Assembly: GCF_000215105.1 (NCBI RefSeq)
Contig: NC_015588.1
Span: 1 to 64,000, forward strand
Source: Isoptericola variabilis 225
GTDB taxonomy: Bacteria; Actinomycetota; Actinomycetes; Actinomycetales; Cellulomonadaceae
Length of the DNA stretch: 64,000 bases
Direction of reading: 5' to 3'
In this document: positions 21,721-30,942 of the stretch, piece after piece
Position numbering within the stretch: the first letter of the stretch is position 1
Layout: every line of letters begins with the position of its first letter
Notes under the pieces: model-generated
Seen by the model: the letters and a program-made list of their open reading frames with translations, nothing else
What the model was told of the DNA's origin: nothing
The model's database searches: none
Made by a program: the position numbers and the translations under genes

Positions 21721-23160
21721 TCAGTCGTCCTTCTCGATAGTGTCCGCGCGCGCCGGGCGCAGCGTGTCTTGGAGCATCATCCCAGAGTCGGGGCCGGTCA
21801 TCGCGGGCACGACGGCGGTGCCTGCGGCCGGCAGGGCGCCCGCCGCGCCGTCGTCTCCGCCGCCGCGCGCGACCAGCGTCGCCACGAGGAGCACGACGAG
21901 CAGGCCGAGCAGCGCGACGAGCGGCCAGGAGAACCGTCCGAGCGGTCCGAGCCGGTGTCCCGTCGTCGTCGACGTCCGCGCGGGGACCTCGGGCTCCGGC
22001 GCCGGCCGGACCGGCTCGGTGCGCCGCACGGGCGACGGGCGCCGCGCGTCACCCTGCGCGGCCCGGGCCTCGCGCCGCGTCGCGTAGGAGCGGGCGGCCT
22101 GCTCGTCCGGCGGCACGGTGTCGGGCACCTGCCGCGGGGTCGGCTCGGGCGGCGTCGCGACCTGGTGCGCGACGCCGGTGGGCTCCGACGGCGTCGCGAC
22201 CGGCCCGGGCGCGTGGCGCGGTCCGGCCGGCATCGCCGGTCCGGCGACGCGACGGACCGGTCGTCCGGCCGCCTGGGCGCGCCGGGCCGAGCGCGACCGC
22301 GCCCCGAGCGGGTCGACCGCGATCTCGTGCGCGAGCGCGTCGAGCTCGTCCGCGAGGGCCGCGGCGGACGCCGGACGTCGTGCGGGGTCCTTCTCGAGCA
22401 TGCGGCCGACGAGGTCGGCGAGCCCGGGATGGACGGTCGGCGGCAGCGGCGGCACGGGGTTGTTGACGTGGGCGACGGCGATGTCGACCGGCGTCGCACC
22501 GGTGAAGGGGCGCCGCCCGGCGGTCGCCTCGTACGCGACGATGCCGAGCGCGTAGACGTCGGAGGCCGGCGTCGCGGGCTGGCCCACCGCCTGCTCGGGC
22601 GAAAGGTACTGGGCCGTGCCCATGACCATGCCGGTGGCCGTCATGGGCGCCTGGTTCGCGGCGAGCGACACCCCGAAGTCGGTGATCTTCACGCCGCGCG
22701 GCGCCCCGCCGCCCTGCGTCGGGTGCTCGAGCAGGATGTTGCCTGGCTTGACGTCCCGGTGCACGACCTTCGCGAGGTGCGCGTGGTGGAGCCCCCGCGC
22801 GGTGGCCGACAGGATCGGCAGCAGCTTGCGCGGCGCGATGACGGGCTCGCGCTCGAGCAGGTCCGCCAGCGGCTCGCCGAGCACGAGCTCCATGACGAGG
22901 TAGCCGGTGCCGTCCTGCTCGCCGTAGTCGTACATCTGGGCGATGTTCGGGTGCGACAGCGCCGCGCTGTTGCGGGCCTCGGTGCGCAGGCGGCGCAGGA
23001 AGTCCTCGTTGCCCGTGTACTCCTCGCGCAGCACCTTGACCGCGACGTCACGGCCCAGGTACGTGTCGTCGGCGACCCACACCTCGCCCATGCCGCCGAT
23101 GGCGATGCGGCGGGTCAGCCGGTAGCGGTCGCCGAGGGCGAGTCCGATGCTCGGTCTCAT
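21721..23160 (-). CDS. pknA: Ser/Thr protein kinase PknA
   Basis: Second kinase of the conserved actinobacterial envelope cluster, linked to cell-shape and division. 479 aa from MRPSIGLALGDRYRLTRR: kinase domain (12-272) with GGMGEVWVA, VAVKVLREE, VVHRDVKPGN, DFGVSLA and GTAQYLSPEQ; long disordered Pro/Ala/Arg-rich linker (280-420); one transmembrane helix (about 425-447); short Gly/Asp-rich extracytoplasmic tail without PASTA. ATG overlaps the pbpA stop (ATGA) and the stop touches the pknB start, so the three are translationally coupled. Confidence 0.93.
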   Translation of the reverse strand: MRPSIGLALGDRYRLTRRIAIGGMGEVWVADDTYLGRDVAVKVLREEYTGNEDFLRRLRTEARNSAALSHPNIAQMYDYGEQDGTGYLVMELVLGEPLADLLEREPVIAPRKLLPILSATARGLHHAHLAKVVHRDVKPGNILLEHPTQGGGAPRGVKITDFGVSLAANQAPMTATGMVMGTAQYLSPEQAVGQPATPASDVYALGIVAYEATAGRRPFTGATPVDIAVAHVNNPVPPLPPTVHPGLADLVGRMLEKDPARRPASAAALADELDALAHEIAVDPLGARSRSARRAQAAGRPVRRVAGPAMPAGPRHAPGPVATPSEPTGVAHQVATPPEPTPRQVPDTVPPDEQAARSYATRREARAAQGDARRPSPVRRTEPVRPAPEPEVPARTSTTTGHRLGPLGRFSWPLVALLGLLVVLLVATLVARGGGDDGAAGALPAAGTAVVPAMTGPDSGMMLQDTLRPARADTIEKDD

Positions 23161-24611
23161 CCGTTCAGCACCGCCTCGATGACGGCCTTGGCGACGGGGG
23201 CGGCCACGCGACCGCCCGTCGCCTCGGACCCCGACGAGCCGCCCTGCTCGACGACGACCGCGACGGCGACCTGCGGGTCCTCGGCCGGCGCGAACGCCGT
23301 GAACCACGCGTGCGGGTCGCGCCCGTCCTGCCACTGCGCGGTGCCCGTCTTGCCCGCGACCGTGACGCCGGGGATCTGGGCGGACGTGCCCGACCCGTCC
23401 TGCACGACGCCCACCATCATGTCGGTGAGCTGGTCCGCCGTCGTCGACGATATCGGGCGGCTCATGCGCTGCGGCGAGGTCTCCCGCACGACTTCGAGCT
23501 CCGGGTCGCGGATGCGGTCGACGGCGTACGGCGCCATGAGCTCGCCGTCGTTCGCGATCGCGGCCGAGACCATCGCGACCTGGAGCGGCGTCGCGGTGAC
23601 GTCCCACTGCCCGATCGCCGCCTGCGCGGCGAACGCGCGGTCGAACGGGGGCTCGGGGAACACGCTCGTGACCGTGCGGAACGGCACGTCGAACGCCTCG
23701 TTGAACCCGAACGCGTCGGCCTGCTCGCGCAGCGCCTCGTCGCCGAGCTCGACGCCGAGCTGCGCGAACGCGGTGTTGCACGAGATCCGCAGGGCGTCCG
23801 CGAGCGACTGCTCGTCGGTCGGGGAGCAGGCGGTGCCGCCGTAGTTGGGGATCGCGCGGTCCGTGCCGGGCGGCGTGTACGTCTCGGGCGCGGGGATGAC
23901 GGTGCCGGCGTCGTACCGGCCGCTCTCGATCGCGGCCGCCGCTGTGATGAGCTTGAACGTCGAGCCGGGCGGGTAGCGCCAGTTCGTCGCCCGGCTCAGC
24001 AGCGGCTGGTCCTCGGCGTTGGCGAGGTCCTCGTACGCCGACGTCGCGGCGGTCGTGTCGTGCGTCGCGAGCTGGTTGGGGTCGAACGACGGCTTGGACA
24101 CCATGGCGAGGATGCGGCCCGTCGACGGCTCGATCGCGACGACGGCGCCACGCTGGTCACCGAGCGCGTCCCACGCCGCCCGCTGCGCGGCCGGGTCGAT
24201 CGTGAGCTCGACCGACGAGCCCTGCGGGTCCGCGCCGGTGAGCAGGTTCTGCAGCCGGTCGACCCACAGCGCGTCGGCACGGCCGTTGAGGAAGTCGTTC
24301 TCGGTGTCCTCGATCTTCGACGTGCCGCTTACGAGCGAGAAGTACCCGGTCAGCGACGCGTAGAGGGGCCCGTCGGCGTACTGGCGCTGGTAGCCGAACT
24401 CGTCGTCGACGGGCGTCGAGTACGCGATCGCCTCGCCGCCGACGACGATGGGCCCGCGGGCCGTCCCGTACTCGGCGTAGATCTTGCGGACATTGCGGTT
24501 GTCGTCGTTGAGGTCGCCCGCCTGGAAGAACTGGATCCACGTGGTCGAGACCATGAGCGCCACGAACATGACCATGACGACGCTGGCCAGCCGGCGCAGG
24601 GTCGTGTTCAC
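23157..24611 (-). CDS. pbpA: Penicillin-binding transpeptidase (PbpA/class B PBP)
   Basis: Peptidoglycan DD-transpeptidase acting outside the membrane. 484 aa from VNTTLRRLASVVMVM, with an N-terminal signal-anchor (6-28), dimerisation region, and transpeptidase motifs SxxK at S217-TFK220, SCN at 277-279 and KTG at 421-423. GTG overlaps the rodA stop by 4 bp (GTGA). In the cluster with rodA it forms the cognate glycosyltransferase-transpeptidase pair for wall elongation or septation, as known for mycobacterial PbpA/RodA. Confidence 0.94.
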   Translation of the reverse strand: MNTTLRRLASVVMVMFVALMVSTTWIQFFQAGDLNDDNRNVRKIYAEYGTARGPIVVGGEAIAYSTPVDDEFGYQRQYADGPLYASLTGYFSLVSGTSKIEDTENDFLNGRADALWVDRLQNLLTGADPQGSSVELTIDPAAQRAAWDALGDQRGAVVAIEPSTGRILAMVSKPSFDPNQLATHDTTAATSAYEDLANAEDQPLLSRATNWRYPPGSTFKLITAAAAIESGRYDAGTVIPAPETYTPPGTDRAIPNYGGTACSPTDEQSLADALRISCNTAFAQLGVELGDEALREQADAFGFNEAFDVPFRTVTSVFPEPPFDRAFAAQAAIGQWDVTATPLQVAMVSAAIANDGELMAPYAVDRIRDPELEVVRETSPQRMSRPISSTTADQLTDMMVGVVQDGSGTSAQIPGVTVAGKTGTAQWQDGRDPHAWFTAFAPAEDPQVAVAVVVEQGGSSGSEATGGRVAAPVAKAVIEAVLNG

Positions 24612-26170
24612 GGGTGCTCTCCTCTCGGGGCGTCGGGCCGCGTGGTGTCGATGATCTCGGTGGGACCGCCGTACGCGGGCGTGCGTCGCGGCAGCGGTGT
24701 GCCCGACGCCGGTGTGCCCGTCGGGCGTCCGCCGGGCGCCTCGTCGTGGGGACCGACGACGATTGGCTCGTGCGTGGCCCCGCGGGGCGCCACCTGGCCC
24801 CGCACGGGCAGCGCTGACGGACGGCGGGCGCTGTCGGAGATGCGCAGCAGGAGCGCGACCACGATCCAGTTGGCGAGCAGCGACGACCCGCCCTGCGCCA
24901 TGAACGGCAGCGTCAGGCCCGTGAGCGGGATGATCCGCGTGATCCCGCCGACCACGACGAACACCTGCAGCGCCATGATGAAGGCGAGGCCGCCGGCGAG
25001 CAGCTTGCCGAAGCCGTCGCGCACGGCGAGCGCGGTGCGCAGGCCGCGCTGGGCGACGAGCAGGTACACGAGCAGGAGCGCGAGCAGCCCGGTGAGCCCG
25101 AGCTCCTCGCCGATCGACGTGTAGATGAAGTCGGAGTACGCGAACGGCACGCGGTGCGGGTAGCCCTCGCCCCAGCCGGTGCCGAACAGCCCGCCCGCGC
25201 CGAGCGCGAACAGGCCCTGTACCACCTGGAACGAGCCGCCCACGCGGTCGTACAGCGCCTGGTCGAAGGGGTTCAGCCACACGTCCATGCGGGCGCCGAC
25301 GTGCGGGAACAGGCTCGCGGCGAAGAACGCTCCGGTGCCGAACAGCACCAGGCCGATGAGCACCCAGCTGAACCGCTCGGTCGCCAGGTAGAGCATCGCG
25401 ACGAAGAGGCCGAAGAACAGCAGCGAGGTACCGAGGTCCCGCTCGAACACGAGCACGCCGAGCGAGGCGACCCAGACGATGAGGATCGGCCCGAGGTCAC
25501 GGACGCGCGGCAGCTGCAGCCCGAGCACCTTCTTGCCTGCCAGCGTCAGCGTGTCGCGGTTCATGACGAGGTAGCCGGCGAAGAACACGGCGAACGCGAT
25601 CTTCGCGAACTCGGCGGGCTGCATGGACATGCCCGCGAGCCGGACCCAGATCCGCGCCCCGTTGATCTCCTGCCCCAGCCCCGGGACGAGCGGCAGCATG
25701 ACGAGCAGGAGGCCGACGATCATCGCGGTGTACGTGAAGCGCCGCAACGACCGGTGGTCGCGCACGAACCACAGGATCCCGAACGCGATCACCGCCCCGA
25801 GCAGCGAGTAGACGGCGTTCGACGACGCGTTCGCGGCCTCCATGGTCCGCGCGCCCGACAGCTCGAGCCGCAGGATCGTCGCGAGCCCCAGGCCGTTGAG
25901 CAGCACGACCGCCGGGAGGATCACCTGGTCGGCCCACGGCGCGCGGACGTGCAGGACGACGTGCCCGACGAGGGCCATGCCGACGAGCATGCCGCTCGTG
26001 ATCCAGAAGCCCTCGGGCAGGTCGCCCGTCGTCGCGCGCCCGACCATGGCGAACGCACCGATGCCCGCGGCGAGCGCGAGGACGAGGAGGAACAACTCCG
26101 CGAGCCGGAGGGGACGCCGCTCGTGCGGCTCGACCGTGCGGCCCGCGGGTGCCTGCGCGACGGCGCTCAT
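24608..26170 (-). CDS. rodA: FtsW/RodA/SpoVE family peptidoglycan glycosyltransferase
   Basis: SEDS-family polymerase that extends glycan strands from lipid II. 520 aa, about eleven hydrophobic segments; SEDS signatures NGARIWVRLAGMSMQPAEFAKIA, ERDLGTSLLFF, GWGEGYPHRVPFAYSDFIYTSIGEELG and MAQGGSSLLANW (the catalytic-Asp loop lies in the ERDLGTS region of the family). The cytosolic C-terminal tail (about 70 residues, Pro/Gly/Thr-rich) is a plausible Pkn phosphorylation target; inference only. Overlaps both pstP and pbpA. Confidence 0.93.
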   Translation of the reverse strand: MSAVAQAPAGRTVEPHERRPLRLAELFLLVLALAAGIGAFAMVGRATTGDLPEGFWITSGMLVGMALVGHVVLHVRAPWADQVILPAVVLLNGLGLATILRLELSGARTMEAANASSNAVYSLLGAVIAFGILWFVRDHRSLRRFTYTAMIVGLLLVMLPLVPGLGQEINGARIWVRLAGMSMQPAEFAKIAFAVFFAGYLVMNRDTLTLAGKKVLGLQLPRVRDLGPILIVWVASLGVLVFERDLGTSLLFFGLFVAMLYLATERFSWVLIGLVLFGTGAFFAASLFPHVGARMDVWLNPFDQALYDRVGGSFQVVQGLFALGAGGLFGTGWGEGYPHRVPFAYSDFIYTSIGEELGLTGLLALLLVYLLVAQRGLRTALAVRDGFGKLLAGGLAFIMALQVFVVVGGITRIIPLTGLTLPFMAQGGSSLLANWIVVALLLRISDSARRPSALPVRGQVAPRGATHEPIVVGPHDEAPGGRPTGTPASGTPLPRRTPAYGGPTEIIDTTRPDAPRGEHP

Positions 26171-27471
26171 CCGGTCGCCTCCTGGGCCTCGGGCGAGGCG
26201 CTCGGGGACGGCGACGGCGTGGGCGTCGCGGTGGGCTCGGGCGTCGCCTCGGCGATGAGCCGGTCGGCGCGCTCGACGGCCTCCTCGCGGGACGCCGCGC
26301 GGATCGTGCCGTCGAGCTGGTCGGCCCAGTACGCGGGCAGGTCGTCGACCGACGTGCCCGTGAGCTCGACCGGCGTCGACAGCGACAGCGGCCCGACGCT
26401 CGCGGGGATGCCCTGGTAGATCGCGACCTGACCGTCCACGACGCCCAGGTAGTACTGCTGCTGGGTCCACCCGTAGAGCCACCAGCCGCCGTACGCGATG
26501 CCGCCGAGCACGAGCAGCGTCACGAGGACGCCCACCCACGGGCGCCGCCGGCGCGAGACCGGGCGGACGTCGCCGTCGTCCGGGTCGTCGTCCTCGAGGT
26601 CGTCCGGGTCGTGGTCGCCGGCGTGCGCGGCGTCGTCGTGCCCGCCGATCCCGGCCGGCAGGGGTGGCGCGTCGTTGGCGGCCGCGCCGACGACCTGGAC
26701 GGACTCGTCGACCACCGCGGCGGCGGCGTCGTCCTCGTCGACGACGTCGGCCACGACGACCGTGATGTTGTCGGTGCTGCCCGCGGTCATCGCGAGCGTG
26801 ACGAGCATGTCGGCCGCCTCGTCGGGGGTCTCCGACTCGACGAGTACCTCGGTGAGCTGCTCGGGCGGCACGAACCCGGACAGACCGTCCGAGCACAGCA
26901 GCCACCGGTCGCCCGGGCGCGCCTCGCGGATCGACATGTCGGGCGTGAGGTCGACGTCGAAGTCGCCCAGGACGCGCATGACGACGTTGCGCTGCGGGTG
27001 GTGCTCGGCCTCGTCCGGCGAGATGCGGCCCGTGTCGACGAGGTGCTGCACGAACGTGTGGTCGACCGTGACCTGCGTCAACACGCCGTCGCGCAGCAGG
27101 TAGGCGCGCGAGTCGCCCAGGTGGGCCATCGCGAGCGTGTTGCCCGAGCGCAGCAGGGCCGTCACGGTGGTCCCCATACCGGCGAGGTCGGGATCGGCCT
27201 CGGACGCGTGCACGAGGTCGAGGCGTGCCTGCTCGACGGTCCGCTCGAGGTCCTCGAGCGCCTGCTCGGGGCCGTGGTCCGCGGTGTCGAGCGGGGCGAG
27301 GGCGGCGATCGCGATCCGGGACGCGACGTCGCCGCCCGCGTGCCCGCCCATACCGTCGGCCACGACGAGCAGGTGCGGTCCGGCGTACGCCGAGTCCTGG
27401 TTGTTCGACCGCACGAGCCCGACGTCGGAGCGCGCGGCGAAGCGCAGGGTGACGGTCACGGTGGCGCTCAC
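26167..27471 (-). CDS. pstP: PP2C-type Ser/Thr phosphatase PstP
   Basis: Dephosphorylates PknA/PknB and their substrates. 434 aa: PPM domain (about 1-245) with metal-binding RSNNQDSA, VADGMGGHAGG, GDSRAYL, SDGLSG and GSTDNITVVV; acidic linker rich in Asp (about 275-305); transmembrane helix (about 315-337); a roughly 65-residue extracytoplasmic segment and a Thr/Pro/Ser-rich tail. GTG start at 27471 overlaps the fhaB stop. Confidence 0.94.
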   Translation of the reverse strand: MSATVTVTLRFAARSDVGLVRSNNQDSAYAGPHLLVVADGMGGHAGGDVASRIAIAALAPLDTADHGPEQALEDLERTVEQARLDLVHASEADPDLAGMGTTVTALLRSGNTLAMAHLGDSRAYLLRDGVLTQVTVDHTFVQHLVDTGRISPDEAEHHPQRNVVMRVLGDFDVDLTPDMSIREARPGDRWLLCSDGLSGFVPPEQLTEVLVESETPDEAADMLVTLAMTAGSTDNITVVVADVVDEDDAAAAVVDESVQVVGAAANDAPPLPAGIGGHDDAAHAGDHDPDDLEDDDPDDGDVRPVSRRRRPWVGVLVTLLVLGGIAYGGWWLYGWTQQQYYLGVVDGQVAIYQGIPASVGPLSLSTPVELTGTSVDDLPAYWADQLDGTIRAASREEAVERADRLIAEATPEPTATPTPSPSPSASPEAQEATG

Positions 27472-27989
27472 CCCTGCAGCTCGACGACGGACCGGCCGAT
27501 CTGGACCCCGACGCCCGGCGGGAGCGGGGTCGGCCCGGTGACCTGGTGGTCACCGAGGAACGTGCCGTTCGTCGAGCCGAGGTCCTCCACGAACCACTGG
27601 TCGCCCTGGGGGTAGATGCGTGCGTGCCGCGACGACGAGTAGTCGTCGTCGAGCACGAGCGTGCAGGCCGGCGAGCGGCCGATGAGGATCGACGACCCGC
27701 CCAGCGGCAGCGACGTGCCGGTGAGCGGGCCTGCGGTGACGACGAGGCGGGTGGGGCGCGAGCCGCCGCGGGGCGGCGGCGTCGGCGTCGCCGGGGCGGG
27801 CGGAGCCGCCGCGGCGGCCGCACCGGCCTGCCGGGCCGCGGCCCGTCCGTCGTCCCGACGACGGCGGTCCGTGCGGTCCGAGACGCGCGCGGTGAGGTCG
27901 CGCCGCAGCACGGCGACCGCGGAGAGCACGAACACCCAGAGCAGGACCAGGTAACCCAGCCGCAGCAGGGTGAACGTCAGCTCACTCAT
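27468..27989 (-). CDS. fhaB: FHA-domain membrane protein FhaB (FipA)
   Basis: 173 aa. N-terminal transmembrane helix (about 7-28), Arg/Ala/Pro-rich linker, C-terminal FHA domain (about 80-170) with phosphothreonine-binding motifs ILIGRSPACTLVLDDDYSSSRHARI and DLGSTNGTFLG. FhaB is a known Pkn substrate/partner linking kinase signalling to FtsZ/FtsQ and wall enzymes in mycobacteria. Overlaps the pstP start by 4 bp; fhaA lies 10 bp upstream. Confidence 0.93.
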   Translation of the reverse strand: MSELTFTLLRLGYLVLLWVFVLSAVAVLRRDLTARVSDRTDRRRRDDGRAAARQAGAAAAAAPPAPATPTPPPRGGSRPTRLVVTAGPLTGTSLPLGGSSILIGRSPACTLVLDDDYSSSRHARIYPQGDQWFVEDLGSTNGTFLGDHQVTGPTPLPPGVGVQIGRSVVELQG

Positions 27990-27999
27990 CCCTCTAGGA

Positions 28000-28719
28000 T
28001 CACCACTCCTCGCTCTGCTGACCCGCCGACGTGCCGGTCCAGAACATGATCCGGGTGCGTCCGATGGTCAGGGTGTTGCCGTCCAGCAGGGTGGCGGCCG
28101 GGACCTGGTGGCCCTCGACGAACAGGCCGTTCGTGGAGCCGAGGTCCGTGGCGATGACGCCGTCCGGCGTCACGCGGATCTCGAGGTGGCGGCGCGAGAC
28201 GCCCGGGTCGTCCACCACGATGTCGGCGTCGGCGTCGCGGCCGATGACCGTCACGGGGCCCGTGAGCAGGTAGCGCTGGCCGTCGATGTCGATGAGCGGG
28301 TGCCGGGTGCTCGGGGCCGACGACGTCGCGGGCGCGACGTTGCCGCGCACGCTCGCCGAACGGACCTGGAACCGGCCGCCCGTGAGCTCCTCGTGCTCCT
28401 CGAACGACACGCTCACCGGGCCCACGAACGCGTAGTGCTGCGAGGCGGCGTACTCGGTGAGGTTCGCGGCCAGCTCGTCGGCGAGCGTCTCGGCGCCCCA
28501 CGCCTCGATCTGCGCGAAGTCGTTCGGCGACAGCTCGATCGTGAACTCGTTCGGTGCCACCGTCCGGTCGCGTCCGACGACCGCGGCCCGGTCGTCGAGC
28601 TCGCGGCGCAGCCGGCTCGCGAGCTCGATCGGCTTGAGCTCGCTGTTGCGGCCGACCTTGGCGAAGGCGTTGTTCATCATGCGCTCGACGCTCTTCTCGA
28701 AGCGCTCCAGGGCGCCCAT
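28000..28719 (-). CDS. fhaA: DUF3662 and FHA domain protein FhaA
   Basis: 239 aa, cytosolic. N-terminal DUF3662 domain (1-120, MGALERFEKSVERMMNNAFAK) and C-terminal FHA domain (about 150-230) with VIGRDADADIVVDDPGVSRRHLEI and DLGSTNGLFVEG. In mycobacteria FhaA binds the lipid II flippase MviN/MurJ in a phospho-dependent way. ATG preceded by GAGAGGAGG. First gene of the seven-gene operon fhaA-fhaB-pstP-rodA-pbpA-pknA-pknB; the unusually AT-rich TCTAGATAGT lies about 40-50 bp upstream and may contain its -10 element. Confidence 0.93.
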   Translation of the reverse strand: MGALERFEKSVERMMNNAFAKVGRNSELKPIELASRLRRELDDRAAVVGRDRTVAPNEFTIELSPNDFAQIEAWGAETLADELAANLTEYAASQHYAFVGPVSVSFEEHEELTGGRFQVRSASVRGNVAPATSSAPSTRHPLIDIDGQRYLLTGPVTVIGRDADADIVVDDPGVSRRHLEIRVTPDGVIATDLGSTNGLFVEGHQVPAATLLDGNTLTIGRTRIMFWTGTSAGQQSEEW

Positions 28720-28948
28720 GCCACCTCCTCTCGCAGCCCGTAAGACGTTCGCGGGCAGACTATCTAGATCGTAGGCAGCGTCGCAGCATGCGGCCCCGTC
28801 CGGGTGTGGATTTCCTGCGCACGATCGGCGCAGAAGCGGCCGTCCCGGGTCACGGCGGGGTCACGACGGCGTGGCGTCCGCGGCGTGCGTCACATCCCGC
28901 CCCGCGGGTGGGGCGCGGGCCCGGAGGCGTGCTAATCTTCTGCGGCAC

Positions 28949-29032
28949 GCGCGAGTGGCGGAATAGGCAGACGCGCACGGTTCAGGTCCGTGTGCCCGAG
29001 AGGGCGTGGGGGTTCAACTCCCCCCTCGCGCA
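28949..29032 (+). tRNA. tRNA-Leu (CAG)
   Basis: 84-nt class II tRNA. Acceptor GCGCGAG / CTCGCGC with discriminator A; anticodon stem CACGG-TTCAGGT-CCGTG gives CAG; long variable arm GTGCCCGAGAGGGCGT; T-arm GGGGGTTCAACTCCCCC. CCA not encoded. TAATCT at 28933 may be a -10 element. Confidence 0.96.
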
Positions 29033-29039
29033 CGTGGCA

Positions 29040-29072
29040 CGAAGGCCCCGGCTCATCGAGCCGGGGCCTTCG
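29040..29072 (+). terminator. Terminator after tRNA-Leu
   Basis: Perfect 15-bp stem CGAAGGCCCCGGCTC / GAGCCGGGGCCTTCG with 3-nt loop ATC, 7 bp after the tRNA, followed by TCGTCT. Confidence 0.85.
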
Positions 29073-29093
29073 TCGTCTATCCAGCCTTCTCTC

Positions 29094-29168
29094 TCGCGAG
29101 GTCGTACCTCCGGTCGCGAGGTCGTACCCCGGGCGTACGACGTCGCGACCTGCCGTACGACGTCGGCG
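29094..29168. repeat. 20-bp repeat array D (GTCGTAC variant)
   Basis: TCGCGAGGTCGTAC occurs at 29094 and 29114, and its inverted counterpart GTACGACGTCG at 29135 and 29155. The period is again 20 bp and the layout forward-then-inverted, as in the other arrays, but the core carries GTCGTAC in place of GTAGCGC. It lies between tRNA-Leu and the pectate lyase gene. A further gene-free stretch to 29380 holds the operator-like repeats. Confidence 0.8.
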
Positions 29169-29228
29169 CGCGGCCACGGTGCACCGCCCAGCGCCGCGCG
29201 CCGATGCGTGGTTCCTGTTGCGCGGTCA

Positions 29229-29258
29229 GAAACCGGTCTCTAATGTCGGAAACCGGTT
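29229..29258. promoter_or_regulatory. Candidate operator upstream of pectate lyase
   Basis: GAAACCGGT at 29229-29237 and GAAACCGGTT at 29249-29258 are direct repeats 20 bp apart (two helical turns), about 125 bp upstream of the lyase. GAAACCGGTT resembles half-palindromic LacI-family operators that control polysaccharide-degradation genes. No regulator gene is adjacent, so this is inference from the repeat alone. Confidence 0.5.
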
Positions 29259-29380
29259 GCTCACTCTGTGCGCGACCGACCGGGCTCTCGAGCCTCCGCG
29301 CGGCACCGTCGCCGCGCCAGCACCGACGCACCACCGCAGCACCGCTCTGTCCCCATGTTCAACGACGAAGGTGAGGCACC

Positions 29381-30928
29381 ATGAGACGACCATCTGCGCT
29401 CCGACTCCTCGCGGCCGGGGCCGGCCTGGCCCTGACCGCCTCGGTCGGCGTCACCGCCCTCGCTGCCCAGGACGCCCAGGCGGCGACCGGCTCCGCGACG
29501 GGCTTCGCATCCGCCAACGGCGGTACCACCGGCGGCGCCGGCGGGCAGACCGTCCGGGCGACGTCGGGCACCGAGATCCACGCGGCCCTGTGCAACCGGC
29601 CGACCAGCAGCACGCCGATCGTCATCGAGGTCGAGGGCACCATCACCCACGCCGGCACCAGCAAGGTCTCCGGCGCCAGCTGCAACACCGCCGACGGCGT
29701 CATCGAGCTCAAGCAGATCAGCAACGTCACGCTCGTCGGCGTCGGTGCAGGCGCCGTCTTCGACCAGGTGGGGATCCACATCCGCGAGGCGAGCAACATC
29801 ATCATCCAGAACGTGACCGTGCGGAACGTCAAGAAGTCGGGTTCCCCGATCTCCAACGGCGGCGACGCGATCGGCATGGAGAGCGGCGTACGCAACGTCT
29901 GGGTCGACCACGTGACGCTGGAGGCCTCCGGCGGCGAGGCGGAGGGCTACGACGGCCTCTTCGACATGAAGAACGACACGCAGTACGTGACGCTCTCGTA
30001 CAGCATCCTGCGGAACTCGGGCCGCGGCGGGCTCGTCGGATCCAGCGAGTCGGACCTCTCGAACGGCTTCGTGACGTTCCACCACAACCGGTACGAGAAC
30101 ATCGACTCCCGCACTCCCCTGCTGCGCGGTGGCATCGCGCACGCGTACAACAACCACTACGTGCGGATCAACGAGTCGGGCATCAACTCGCGCGCCGGCG
30201 CCCGGATCAAGGTCGAGAACAACTACTTCAAGGACTCCAAGGACGTCCTCGGGACCTTCTACACCGACCAGGCCGGCTACTGGGAGGTCGCCGGGAACGT
30301 CTTCGACAACGTCCGGTGGTCGTCCAGCAGCAGCACGTACAACCCCGCCGGGCCGAACCCGACGTCGACCACGTCGGTGAGCATCCCGTACGCGTACGGG
30401 CTCGACCCGGCGAGCTGCGTGCCCGACGTCGTCACGCGCACGGCCGGCGCGAACACGGGGCTGCTCGTCTCCGACGGGACCTGCTCACCGCAGGACCCGA
30501 CGCCGACGCCGACGCCTACGCCCGACCCGACGCCGGAGCCAACCCCGGAACCCACGCCCACCGGGGTGAACCTCAGCATCGGTGCGGGCTCGGACGGCTC
30601 GAGCAAGGCCGACGGCACGAGCTACGGCAACGTGCGCGACGGCGACCTGAGCACCTACTGGTCTCCGGCCGGCTCGACGGGCCGCATCTCGATCAAGTGG
30701 GGATCGCCGACCACGGTGTCGACCGTCGTGATCCGGGAGGCCGCCGGGGCCGTGGGGGCCATCGGCTCGTGGCGCGTCGTCAACAACGACGACGGCCGGG
30801 TCCTGGCGACCGGCAGCGGCGCCGGGACCATCCGCTTCGCGGCCACGACGCTGAGCAAGATCAACGTCGAGATCACGAGCTCGAGCGCCACGCCACGCGT
30901 CGCGGAGCTCGAGACGTACGCCGGCTGA
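29381..30928 (+). CDS. Secreted pectate lyase, PL1 family, with C-terminal discoidin-like domain
   Basis: 515 aa. Signal peptide (about 1-35, cleavage near AQAATG). The catalytic parallel beta-helix (about 40-360) carries PL1 signatures: VWVDHVTLE, GYDGLFDMKNDTQYVTLSYS, RYENIDSRTPLLRGG with the catalytic Arg of the R-x-P-x-x-R-type region, and AHAYNNHY. It cleaves polygalacturonate by beta-elimination with calcium. A PT-rich linker (about 370-395) joins a C-terminal beta-sandwich (398-515, starts NLSIGAGSDGSSKADG, includes DGDLSTYWSP), discoidin/F5-8-like and probably carbohydrate-binding. RBS GAAGGTGAGG. Likely used to degrade plant pectin. Confidence 0.92.
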   Translation: MRRPSALRLLAAGAGLALTASVGVTALAAQDAQAATGSATGFASANGGTTGGAGGQTVRATSGTEIHAALCNRPTSSTPIVIEVEGTITHAGTSKVSGASCNTADGVIELKQISNVTLVGVGAGAVFDQVGIHIREASNIIIQNVTVRNVKKSGSPISNGGDAIGMESGVRNVWVDHVTLEASGGEAEGYDGLFDMKNDTQYVTLSYSILRNSGRGGLVGSSESDLSNGFVTFHHNRYENIDSRTPLLRGGIAHAYNNHYVRINESGINSRAGARIKVENNYFKDSKDVLGTFYTDQAGYWEVAGNVFDNVRWSSSSSTYNPAGPNPTSTTSVSIPYAYGLDPASCVPDVVTRTAGANTGLLVSDGTCSPQDPTPTPTPTPDPTPEPTPEPTPTGVNLSIGAGSDGSSKADGTSYGNVRDGDLSTYWSPAGSTGRISIKWGSPTTVSTVVIREAAGAVGAIGSWRVVNNDDGRVLATGSGAGTIRFAATTLSKINVEITSSSATPRVAELETYAG

Positions 30929-30942
30929 CGCCTCGACGTAGC

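Noticed and set aside
28720..28948. Extra small gene between fhaA and tRNA-Leu
   Set aside because: Frames here are poor in composition and lack a ribosome site; only promoter-like sequence was seen.
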